Of a stretch of DNA of 9,331 nucleotides, positions 1 through 5,040 are shown piece after piece; the first letter of the stretch is position 1, and each line of letters begins with the position of its first letter. The DNA lies in NCBI GenBank assembly GCA_036507695.1, contig DATCIR010000172.1:1-9331 (forward strand), written 5' to 3'. This stretch comes from JAKEGK01 sp036507695. GTDB taxonomy: Bacteria > Pseudomonadota > Gammaproteobacteria > SZUA-152. Position numbers and translations under genes: made by a program. Below the pieces are notes generated by a model. The model was given only the letters and a program-made list of their open reading frames with translations, was not told the origin of the DNA and searched no databases.

Positions 1-212
1 AGTACCACGGGCTGACCCAAGATATTGCTCAAATACTTTGTTAACGGCAAGAGCCGTTTTTGCATGATTGCCGGTATATCCATGGCAACAGAGCCAAAGC
101 GGAGTTCATCGCTGTTGGTGCTTGCTGCAACACTGTGTGAAAACAGCAGCAACAGCCAGCAAAGGGCAACTATACTGGAATAGCAATGGGTGGTTCTTAC
201 CATGAGAGTCAT
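1..212 (-). CDS. PhnD-like periplasmic substrate-binding protein, 5' end only
   Basis: This is the first 70 codons of a gene that runs out of the window on the left. The product opens with a signal peptide (basic residues, then a Leu-rich core, ending near SVAA at about residue 30). The mature part starts with ELRFGSVAMDIPAI and later PLTKYLSNILGQPV, the N-terminal pattern of the phosphate/phosphite/phosphonate ABC-transporter binding-protein family (PhnD-like, type II periplasmic fold). I chose ATG at 212 over the in-frame ATG at 203 because AGGA lies 8 nt before 212 and nothing similar precedes 203. In Gammaproteobacteria such domains are found both as free binding proteins and as periplasmic sensor domains of kinases or GGDEF proteins. 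The missing C-terminus would decide which, so the ligand is unknown. A 9-bp perfect hairpin lies in its leader. Confidence 0.8.
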   Translation of the reverse strand, partial: MTLMVRTTHCYSSIVALCWLLLLFSHSVAASTNSDELRFGSVAMDIPAIMQKRLLPLTKYLSNILGQPVV

Positions 213-230
213 CTGAGTAGTCCTACACTT

Positions 231-257
231 GCCAAAGCCTATTGCCGGGGCTTTGGC
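231..257 (-). promoter_or_regulatory. Perfect 9-bp hairpin in the leader of the PhnD-like gene
   Basis: GCCAAAGCC (231-239) and GGCTTTGGC (249-257) are perfect inverted repeats around a 9-nt loop, about 20 nt upstream of the start codon at 212. In the minus-strand transcript the stem would end about 10 nt before the AGGA ribosome-binding site. It has no T tract on either side, so it is not a simple terminator. It may be an operator or a translational-control stem. I compared it with cyclic-di-GMP-I riboswitch motifs and the match is not good enough to call one. Confidence 0.4.
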
Positions 258-430
258 TGTGATTAACGTTTACCAATCGGTTCTGGTGAAGCCGTAGGGC
301 AAATTATTTAAAACATAGAAAAGGCTATGGCGTTAAGCAAAATATCGGCAAAATTCCGATTTTTTATAGGGGGTTATTAAAATTCGCCGCCACCCGGATA
401 AGGGTTCGCGGGGCTGAGCTGGCCCGGGAC

Positions 431-601
431 ATGGATGCTGTACACTATTCTAGAATGGCCAAAGAATCAGTCGATTGCGGTGCTTTAAGATGTGAGTTAA
501 GCGAGTTATATGAACTAGTGGTGGAAATTAACGCGCCGGGAGCGGCTGAATTAGCGCCAGGACGCATCGCCGATATTAAAATTATTTATGGGTACCGTTG
601 A
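431..601 (+). CDS. Possible 56-residue protein upstream of the Nudix gene
   Basis: An ATG ORF ends in TGA at 599-601, 18 nt before the Nudix start at 620, on the same strand, so the two could be co-transcribed. The C-terminal half (ELYELVVEINAPGAAELAPG, then RIADIKIIYGYR) reads like real protein, with alternating hydrophobic and charged residues and ordinary codon use. The frame is open back to about 290 but has no other ATG or GTG start. No clear ribosome-binding site precedes ATG 431 or the in-frame ATG 455. I do not recognise a family. It could be a real small protein or a chance open frame. Confidence 0.35.
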   Translation: MDAVHYSRMAKESVDCGALRCELSELYELVVEINAPGAAELAPGRIADIKIIYGYR

Positions 602-619
602 TGACACGGAAAATTGATA

Positions 620-1153
620 ATGGATAAACAGCCGGAATTTGTTGGGAAAATCATTACCGTGGAAGTGCGGCGTATTACTTTGCCCAATGGGCATCAAATG
701 GAAATGGAAGTGGTACACCATCCCGGTGGCGCGGCGGTAGCCGCGCTCAATGACAGGGGGGAAATATGCCTGTTGAAACAATACCGTTGCGTGTTTAACG
801 AATGGCTATGGGAGATACCGGCGGGTAAACGGGACCACCAGGAACCGCCTTTGGCCACGGCGCAACGGGAACTCGCCGAAGAGGCGGGTGTGCTGGCACG
901 GCAATGGACAGCGCTGGGGTCAATGCTCAGTTCGCCCGGTGTGTTTGGTGAACGCGTTTATTTGTACCTGGCGCAGCGATTATCTAGCACCACCGCCTGC
1001 GTCGCGCAGGATGAGGTCCTACAGGTGCATTGGGTTGCCCTGGCCGACACGGTTCGCTGGGTGATGAAAGGGGATATCATGGATGCCAAATCAGTTATTG
1101 CTATTTTAAAAGCAGCTCAACTGATTAAAACCGGCGAAATACAAGCACCGTAG
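620..1153 (+). CDS. nudF: NudF-type Nudix hydrolase, probable ADP-ribose pyrophosphatase
   Basis: This is a 177-residue protein with a complete Nudix box, G-x5-E-x7-R-E-L-x-E-E-x-G-V. It begins GKRDHQE and ends RELAEEAGV, and its Glu residues bind the catalytic Mg ions. The box follows the WLWEIPAGK strand typical of ADP-ribose pyrophosphatases. SSPGVFGERVYLYLA after the box matches the position of the SPG segment that shapes the ADP-ribose pocket in this subfamily. The expected reaction is ADP-ribose to AMP plus ribose 5-phosphate, in the cytoplasm. An in-frame TTG at 614 exists, but ATG 620 has GGA 9 nt upstream and is preferred. The length is close to that of B. subtilis NudF rather than the longer E. 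coli enzyme. Substrate is inferred from family only; other nucleoside-diphosphate sugars are possible. Confidence 0.88.
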   Translation: MDKQPEFVGKIITVEVRRITLPNGHQMEMEVVHHPGGAAVAALNDRGEICLLKQYRCVFNEWLWEIPAGKRDHQEPPLATAQRELAEEAGVLARQWTALGSMLSSPGVFGERVYLYLAQRLSSTTACVAQDEVLQVHWVALADTVRWVMKGDIMDAKSVIAILKAAQLIKTGEIQAP

Positions 1154-1263
1154 TCAACGCAATCAACGTAGCCAAACTGAGTCTGGCAACGGGTATTGAA
1201 TCGGGTGAGTCTATCTGGCAGCTTAAATCACTGTCCAGTCGCCAGGGAGCCCGGATTACAGGC

Positions 1264-1428
1264 TAGTGTCGCGAACCAGAAATATCGAAACATAAAACGG
1301 TAGCTTTTTCCGCATGGCCGCGTTGCTCGTCGTTGCCATAGTCCCCGCTATGACGCCTCCTCGCGCCTTGCCCTGCGAAAAAATCCCTCCGTTTTATTTT
1401 GTTCCCCTATTTCTGGTTCGCGACACTA
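1264..1428. mobile_element. MITE-like palindromic element with 19-bp terminal inverted repeats
   Basis: The ends are perfect 19-bp inverted repeats: GTGTCGCGAACCAGAAATA at 1266-1284 and its reverse complement at 1408-1426. Both are flanked by TA (1264-1265, 1427-1428) inside CTAG, so the target was CTAG with a TA duplication, or equally a 4-bp CTAG duplication. The interior is an imperfect long hairpin: AAAACGG near 1294-1300 pairs with CCGTTTT near 1389-1395, and CATAG/CTATG flanks a small loop near 1340. The element is 161 bp with no ORF, so it could only move with a transposase supplied elsewhere. IS630-type elements use CTAG/TA targets and IS5-type elements use 4-bp YTAR targets; either could be the parent. 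It lies between two convergent genes and its folded transcript might end transcription from both sides. Confidence 0.85.
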
Positions 1429-1914
1429 GAATTGAATACCAAGACTGATAAAGTCTATATCGTCGTCAATTTTGGTATATTCCAACTCGAATTTTACTAT
1501 TTTTAGGTTGAATCCAAGGCCGGCACCGTAAGACGCGCCGGTATCGTCGTCGGTGCCGTTCTGATTGAAGTCAGCGTCCCATCCCACATAACCCGCCCGT
1601 CCCTTGAGATAAATGAATCCCGGTGACCGGTAAGTGACATAGGCGCCTGCAGTGTCGAGCTTTAGTCTTTGGATTCCAATCTCACCTTCCTTAACGGTTG
1701 TGGTAAATTCTCCTTCAAGCCCTATATCTCCCAGTACGATTCCAAATTCATAGCCTACGGCGACCCCGGCATTGATGGGGTCTTCTACGCCGTCCGTATC
1801 CAGTTGCATGGGTCCGGATTTCGCGCCGAACGTGATGCCCGCCGCCATGGCGGAATTTGCCGCAAGTAACAAAACCAGCAGTCCAATAACCGTCAAAACC
1901 ATTTTCTTTTGCAT
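1426..1914 (-). CDS. Small outer-membrane beta-barrel protein (OmpA-like/OMP_b-brl fold)
   Basis: This 162-residue protein has a clear signal peptide (QKKMVLTVIGLLVLLLAAN, cut after AMA at about residue 24). The mature chain alternates hydrophobic and polar residues in strands broken by Asp/Gly/Asn-rich turns, for example DFNQNGTDDDTGASYG. The last residue is Phe, the usual signal for assembly by the BAM complex. Length and pattern fit an eight-stranded barrel of the outer-membrane beta-barrel domain family. AGGAG lies 9 nt before the ATG. A good minus-strand promoter is at 1992-2019. The TAG stop is shared with the end of the MITE at 1264-1428; the reading frame is not shortened, since the sequence on the far side of the element shows that TAG was also the stop before insertion. 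Function beyond an envelope role is unknown. Confidence 0.8.
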   Translation of the reverse strand: MQKKMVLTVIGLLVLLLAANSAMAAGITFGAKSGPMQLDTDGVEDPINAGVAVGYEFGIVLGDIGLEGEFTTTVKEGEIGIQRLKLDTAGAYVTYRSPGFIYLKGRAGYVGWDADFNQNGTDDDTGASYGAGLGFNLKIVKFELEYTKIDDDIDFISLGIQF

Positions 1915-1991
1915 CTGTTACTACTCCTGGAATGTTTGTTACTTCATGCTGAAATACTTATATAGTGAAATTCGCCTGCGCGGTACCGGTT

Positions 1992-2019
1992 TTTATACAT
2001 TCTAAAGTTTCGTTGTCAT
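1992..2019 (-). promoter_or_regulatory. Probable sigma70 promoter of the beta-barrel gene at 1426-1914
   Basis: On the minus strand ATGACA (2014-2019, 5 of 6 to TTGACA) is followed after 16 nt by TATAAA (1992-1997, 5 of 6 to TATAAT). The start site would be near 1985, leaving a leader of about 70 nt before ATG 1914. A second, weaker TATATA-like box lies nearer the gene, near 1960-1966. Confidence 0.5.
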
Positions 2020-2031
2020 TCACCCGACAAC
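2012..2031. promoter_or_regulatory. Inverted repeat overlapping the -35 box, possible operator
   Basis: GTTGTC (2012-2017) and GACAAC (2026-2031) form a perfect 6-bp dyad with an 8-nt spacer, centred on the -35 region of the promoter at 1992-2019. Position and symmetry suit a repressor site, but six base pairs can occur by chance and no regulator is nearby. Confidence 0.25.
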
Positions 2032-2294
2032 CACGTAGCCACGCGACTGAACCGGGTGTGCCACTATGCCGGGTTTTGGTGTCAAATTATATCCCAGTTT
2101 GCATTGGAGGCATGGCTGTTTTATGCTGCGAGTTACCTTTTCGGCCCGCGGTACTGAGTGGATCGGAGAGGCGCAGACCGAGGGAGCGGGTTAGACAGCC
2201 TGTGGCAGGGGACGGGGCAGGGGATAAATAGACCTGTGAGGTTATCTTGCTTTGGTAGTTATTGAACAGTGGATACTTTTGAGGACCTTTGATT

Positions 2295-2438
2295 ATGAAG
2301 AAACCCAATAAACTTTACGCCATGGTTGCGATGATTTCCGGTATTCTTGCCTTGCCGGTTGCCGCTTTTGTGAACATGATACTGGGTATCGCGATGCTTA
2401 GTTTACCGGTATTGTTGATCTATCAAGCCAGTGAATAA
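2295..2438 (+). CDS. 47-residue hydrophobic membrane protein
   Basis: The start ATG 2295 has GAGGA (2281-2285) 9 nt upstream, an excellent ribosome-binding site. A strong terminator lies about 50 nt after the TAA, so this is a free-standing small gene. The protein starts with a basic MKKPNK segment and then has two hydrophobic stretches, about residues 9-25 (MVAMISGILALPVAAFV) and 28-43 (ILGIAMLSLPVLLIYQ), fitting one long or two short membrane spans. I do not recognise a family. The ribosome-binding site, terminator and composition make translation likely. Confidence 0.7.
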   Translation: MKKPNKLYAMVAMISGILALPVAAFVNMILGIAMLSLPVLLIYQASE

Positions 2439-2489
2439 GGATTTGCCGGCGTAACGACTATTTTCCGTTGCGCCAAGTAAAAGCGCTAC

Positions 2490-2527
2490 TGCCCCGCTGA
2501 ATGTGTTCAGTCCGGGGCATTTTTATT
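2490..2527 (+). terminator. Rho-independent terminator of the 47-codon gene
   Basis: TGCCCCG and CTGAA pair with TTCAG and CGGGGCA around a TGTG loop, with a 2-nt bulge on the right arm, followed directly by TTTTTATTT. It ends transcription of the gene at 2295-2438. Confidence 0.8.
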
Positions 2528-2544
2528 TCCGGCTTATGTTATGT

Positions 2545-2701
2545 GTAACTACTCACCCCGTGTGCAGCATAGTTAAAGCGGTGCTGGTGTCTCCTGCCGG
2601 GGGCGTCTGCGGCCAGGGATGGCTGCAGTCGAGCCTACAGGGACGTACTTGTGGCGTCCCCCGGCAGGAGACACCGGCGCCGCCCACGGGTGAGTAGTTA
2701 C
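2545..2701. mobile_element. Nested palindromic repeat element, probable MITE
   Basis: The outer arms are GTAACTACTCACCCCGTG (2545-2562) and CACGGGTGAGTAGTTAC (2685-2701), matching except for one extra C. Inside them is a perfect 18-bp inverted repeat, GGTGTCTCCTGCCGGGGG at 2586-2603 and its complement at 2658-2675. The core carries two similar CAGGGA(T/C)G words, a make-up seen in dispersed gammaproteobacterial palindromes. TTATGT lies directly before the left arm (2539-2544) and again 2 nt after the right arm (2704-2709), a possible target duplication. There is no natural-looking ORF. The GC-rich double hairpin could form at the 3' end of neighbouring transcripts. Confidence 0.7.
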
Positions 2702-2726
2702 TATTATGTATAGAATAAAATTAGCA

Positions 2727-2769
2727 CGCAGGTACTTGCACCGGCGCGTAGTGATTAAAAGTACCTGCG
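2727..2769. repeat. 11-bp inverted repeat next to the palindromic element
   Basis: CGCAGGTACTT (2727-2737) and AAGTACCTGCG (2759-2769) are perfect inverted repeats around a 21-nt loop. No T tract follows on either strand. It lies 25 nt right of the larger palindromic element and may be part of a second, worn element. Confidence 0.5.
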
Positions 2770-2837
2770 CCAAAGGATGAAATTATCAAGTGCTTTGCGG
2801 ATTAGGCTAGCAGGTTGCGGCGTGTGGGCCTGCTTAA

Positions 2838-3053
2838 ACCTTACATAGCAGTGGAAGTATCAATAGCGCGCTGGCGCGTGTAACCGCGTTGTCCGAACTA
2901 AGCCGCATTAATACACTCAGGTTGGCCGGCAATCCGCAAATGTCCTGCCGCAGTCTGGAGTTGGTGCTTAATCAACTCGGATGCCCGCCTGTCGATGTCG
3001 ATGGCAATGTGAACACCGTGGACAGCATCAACCCTGGTGCGAACTGCATGTGA
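2838..3053 (+). pseudogene. C-terminal remnant of a leucine-rich-repeat protein
   Basis: The frame is open from 2838 to TGA 3051-3053 and has no start codon with a ribosome-binding site. It carries TALSELSRINTLRLAGNPQM, the LxxLxxLxxLxLxGNP signature of one bacterial leucine-rich repeat, then SCRSLELVLNQLGCPPVDVD and a Cys-ending tail (NPGANCM). Such a cap with paired cysteines closes secreted LRR proteins in some Gammaproteobacteria. One repeat is far too few for a solenoid, so the gene has lost its 5' part. The cut lies just right of the palindromic elements at 2545-2769, which may have taken part in the deletion. Confidence 0.6.
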
Positions 3054-3232
3054 TGCGACTATAGGTCCTTCAAAAAGTCCTTCAAACCACCCAAAATATT
3101 CCAGCTGGTCGAATATTGTTCATTGTGCTGGCATTCACCATGCATCGCTGGCTTGGCTGATTCCGCGCCGGGAAAAAAATTTTGGGAATCCGCGAAATTC
3201 CGCATAAATAAAAATAAAGCCGGCATTACACT

Positions 3233-3241
3233 TGCTATAAT
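3233..3241 (+). promoter_or_regulatory. Extended -10 promoter of the second beta-barrel gene
   Basis: TGCTATAAT is a perfect extended -10 element (TGn plus TATAAT at 3236-3241). There is no good -35 box at 16-18 nt, as is usual for extended -10 promoters. The start site would be near 3248, giving a leader of about 59 nt to ATG 3307. Confidence 0.6.
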
Positions 3242-3306
3242 ACGGCCCGCGACTAAAACCATGGTTAGCGCGTCAAGATGTACGAATTTTTGTGGAAGGG
3301 TAAAAC

Positions 3307-3828
3307 ATGCAGTTAACGATAAAAATATTGCTTATCGGATTCGGGATCTGGGTGACGCCGGTGTTTGCCGGCAGTATCTATACCGGTCTGGCCGGTGCGC
3401 AGACCATCATTGATACCGGTGCAGGGGAAGTTAAGCCGGTTATCGGCGTGTTTAAATTAGGCTATGAGCTTACCGGTAATGTCGCGCTGGAATTACAGTA
3501 TGGCGCCGGTGGTGGTGACGATGAGCTGGATAGCCAAAAGTATGAGGTTGATTCGTTTGGCGCCGCCTTTTTACGCTTTAGCAGCGGTGGTGGCATTAGT
3601 GGTGTGCGGCTTTATTTGCTGGCCGGTTATGCGCAGTCCGAATTGAAAATCGACGACGTGGCGCCGACGGATGACGACAAGTACAATGGTTTTGCCTGGG
3701 GCATTGGCGCGGAGGAATTTTTAAAATCAGCGAACAATCTCGCGGTTGTAGCCGAGTACATGCGGTATTATGATCGTGACGAACTTGGTATCGACGCGAT
3801 TACTCTGGGTTTACGCTATAGGTTCTGA
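3307..3828 (+). CDS. Small outer-membrane beta-barrel protein (OMP_b-brl-like)
   Basis: A 173-residue protein. The signal peptide runs to about residue 21 (KILLIGFGIWVTPVFA). The mature chain shows alternating strands such as LELQYGAGGG and VRLYLLAGYAQSEL, acidic loops (DDVAPTDDDKYNG), and the C-terminus LGLRYRF with terminal Phe for BAM assembly. It is probably an eight-stranded barrel in the outer membrane. GGAAGGG lies about 7 nt before the ATG, and an extended -10 promoter is at 3233. It shares the general plan of the barrel gene at 1426-1914 but the two are not obvious copies of each other. The role is not known; small barrels of this type are often adhesins or envelope-stability factors. 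Confidence 0.8.
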   Translation: MQLTIKILLIGFGIWVTPVFAGSIYTGLAGAQTIIDTGAGEVKPVIGVFKLGYELTGNVALELQYGAGGGDDELDSQKYEVDSFGAAFLRFSSGGGISGVRLYLLAGYAQSELKIDDVAPTDDDKYNGFAWGIGAEEFLKSANNLAVVAEYMRYYDRDELGIDAITLGLRYRF

Positions 3829-3852
3829 CGCAAGCATGCCGGCTGCTGATGG

Positions 3853-4172
3853 ATGGGTCATAACGCACGATATCTGCCGCTCGATACCATGAAAATATTT
3901 TCCCGAATTCTGGATCGCCCGCCTGAAGAACTGAACAACGCCCACTCCCAACAACCAATCCCGCGGGTAGAAAATATTTGTTGCGTTGTTTTTCGTTCGC
4001 GGCAGGTTACATGAAAACCGGTGAGGCGACGGGTTACTCCAGCTGGTTTACGGGCTAGCTGTGGCAGTTTGCCCGCTGCGGGCTGTGTGGTTCCCGGCTG
4101 GGCTGGTTTTTCACGGGCTATCAGCCGTTTTATGGGTTGATTCAGGAAAAGTTGGTTAGGTGTGACATTTAA
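3853..4172 (+). pseudogene. Broken CULT-domain (bacterial cereblon-like) gene
   Basis: In the frame ending at TAA 4170-4172 the sequence reads TNPAGRKYLLRCFSFAAGY, then TGEATGYSSWFTG, a TAG stop at 4056-4058, then LWQFARCGLCGSRLGWFF and FYGLIQEKLV. This is the CULT domain, the thalidomide-binding domain of cereblon, known also as single-domain bacterial proteins such as Magnetospirillum MsCI4. The three cage tryptophans (codons at 4044, 4062, 4104) keep the human W380/W386/W400 spacing of 6 and 14. A zinc-type CxxC follows at 4077-4088. The TAG replaces the Tyr of the WFPGY motif. Upstream, ELNNAHSQQ in another frame (3928-3954) fits the segment before NPAG, so there is also a frameshift near 3949-3957. 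The first CxxC is not recognisable; ICRS at 3872-3883 may be its trace. The two lesions make it a pseudogene. Confidence 0.8.
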
Positions 4173-4205
4173 TGAGTTATACCCGATTGGGAGGGAGTTC
4201 TGATT

Positions 4206-4517
4206 ATGTTGAGCAAGCTAACGCTAATTCTAACGGCATTGCTGCTGGTTTCATGTACCTGGGTCAGGCTAACGAGTGCGGGTGAAGGCGTGTCGGTTCG
4301 TGCGGCGGACCAGGTTGCGGATTGCAAGAAAGTCGCGAACACCACCGCGTCCTTGCGCAGCAAGGTTATGGGCATGGAACGCCATAGGGATAAGGTGCAA
4401 AAAGAACTGCAAACACTGGCGAGAAACGCCGCGGTTGACTATGGGGGGAACGTGGTTGTACCCACGTCGGAAATAAAGGAAGGTACGCAGACATTTGATG
4501 TCTACCGCTGCCCGTAA
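4206..4517 (+). CDS. DUF4156-family lipoprotein
   Basis: A 103-residue protein with a lipoprotein signal: a hydrophobic stretch to LVSC, with the lipidated Cys at residue 17. The mature part follows the DUF4156 pattern: CTWVRLTSAGEGVSV, a Cys at 40 (VADCKKV), the KVQKELQTLARN helix, the GGNVVVP strand, and a closing FDVYRC with Cys at 102 that could pair with Cys 40. GGGAGGGAG ends about 7 nt before the ATG. Proteins of this family are small envelope lipoproteins of unknown function. It lies 33 nt after the CULT pseudogene on the same strand and may once have been transcribed with it. Confidence 0.82.
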   Translation: MLSKLTLILTALLLVSCTWVRLTSAGEGVSVRAADQVADCKKVANTTASLRSKVMGMERHRDKVQKELQTLARNAAVDYGGNVVVPTSEIKEGTQTFDVYRCP

Positions 4518-4541
4518 CTGTACGAGCTACTGGGTTAGCGC

Positions 4542-4604
4542 AAAAAAAAGCGGCTATTTGAGCTTGTCATAATTATTGCAAGCTAATAACCGCTTGTACT
4601 ATTC
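4542..4604. terminator. Hairpin terminator after the DUF4156 gene, stronger on the minus strand
   Basis: AAGCGGCTATTTGAGCTTG (4548-4566) pairs imperfectly with CAAGCTAATAACCGCTT (4579-4595). Eight As (4542-4549) precede it, giving a U8 tract for minus-strand transcripts. The plus side has only a broken T tract (TGTACTATTCTTTT). It probably ends rightward transcription of the lipoprotein gene and shields it from leftward reading. Confidence 0.6.
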
Positions 4605-4642
4605 TTTTGTTGGTAGATTTTGGACATGAATTTTGTATATGT

Positions 4643-4671
4643 TTGACATACCGATTTAGTGACTGTCGATT
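4643..4671 (+). promoter_or_regulatory. Weak promoter candidate for the 95-residue secreted protein gene
   Basis: TTGACA (4643-4648) is a perfect -35 box. The hexamer 17 nt later is TCGATT (4666-4671), only 3 of 6 to TATAAT, so the call is uncertain. It is suitably placed about 45-70 nt upstream of ATG 4715. Confidence 0.3.
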
Positions 4672-4714
4672 GAAGATTCTATTGGCGGTAGGTATCAGCA
4701 CTTTGGAGAAACAC

Positions 4715-5002
4715 ATGTTAACCCAGCTTCGTTCAGTATTATTTGGTTCTATCTGTTTATTATTTGCCGCTAATAGTGTGGCGGCGTCCGATATTATCGA
4801 TGAAAAAGATTCACAGACGTTCAATAGCCGCTTCAAGATATTTACCGCTGAACATGAAGCGCTAACCAAGGGCGGCGCGGTGGTGAAGACGAAGAGTATT
4901 TTCAAAATAGACCTTGAAACCGGAGCCGTATGGCGTTACCGGCAGGGCGTTGACCAGAAAGGCAAGCCTTTTGAAGAGTTTTTTGAGGTACCCAATCAAT
5001 AG
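4715..5002 (+). CDS. Small secreted or periplasmic protein of unknown family
   Basis: A 95-residue protein. The frame is open further upstream, but ATG 4715 is chosen because GGAG lies about 8 nt before it and because it starts a clean signal peptide (cut after SVAA at about residue 24). The mature domain of about 70 residues contains SIFKIDLETGAVWRYRQG followed by a Lys/Gly turn and FEEFFEVP. This strand-turn-strand pattern, with a Trp following ETG, recalls small periplasmic domains, but I cannot assign a family. The gene stands alone between the terminator at 4542-4604 and minus-strand pseudogenes. Confidence 0.7.
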   Translation: MLTQLRSVLFGSICLLFAANSVAASDIIDEKDSQTFNSRFKIFTAEHEALTKGGAVVKTKSIFKIDLETGAVWRYRQGVDQKGKPFEEFFEVPNQ

Positions 5003-5040
5003 TACCCGGGAAACAGTTGTTAACGTCAATAATTTAATTT

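Larger units (their letters stand above)
1915..2294. other. Divergent intergenic region between the barrel gene and the 47-codon gene
   Basis: No convincing gene lies here; open frames in it have unnatural composition. The left third carries the leftward promoter and dyad. The middle has two direct CCGGGT copies about 20 nt apart (near 2051 and 2069). The right part has a G-rich tract on the plus strand (2182-2223) with five runs of three or four Gs, the last three separated by only 2 nt, ending about 70 nt before the ATG at 2295. No strong promoter for the rightward gene is obvious. Confidence 0.5.

Noticed and set aside
213..340. Cyclic-di-GMP-I riboswitch upstream of the PhnD-like gene
   Set aside because: A CAAAGCC-like word is present, but the paired tetraloop arm and the second conserved strand are missing.
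344..365. ATCGG/CCGAT hairpin followed by six Ts, a plus-strand terminator-like site
   Set aside because: The stem is only 5 bp and A/T rich at its base, and no plus-strand gene lies upstream of it in the window.
1965..2231. 88-codon plus-strand open frame
   Set aside because: The translation has unnatural composition (Arg/Pro runs, scattered Cys), no ribosome-binding site, and overlaps the leftward promoter region.
3059..3262. 67-codon minus-strand frame ending in LGGLKDFLKDL
   Set aside because: The ending comes from an imperfect 12-bp tandem repeat (GTCCTTCAAA at 3065 and 3077). The frame overlaps the promoter at 3233-3241 and no ribosome-binding site is evident. The inner Met start gives 48 residues of unclear quality.
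3893..3979. AAATATTTTC and its complement GAAAATATTT as an inverted repeat
   Set aside because: The arms are AT-only low-complexity words inside the decayed CULT coding sequence, 67 nt apart; the coding explanation is enough.
4573..4905. 110-codon minus-strand frame antisense to the small secreted protein
   Set aside because: The plus-strand gene has a ribosome-binding site and a signal peptide; the minus frame is low-complexity in part and has no start signal.
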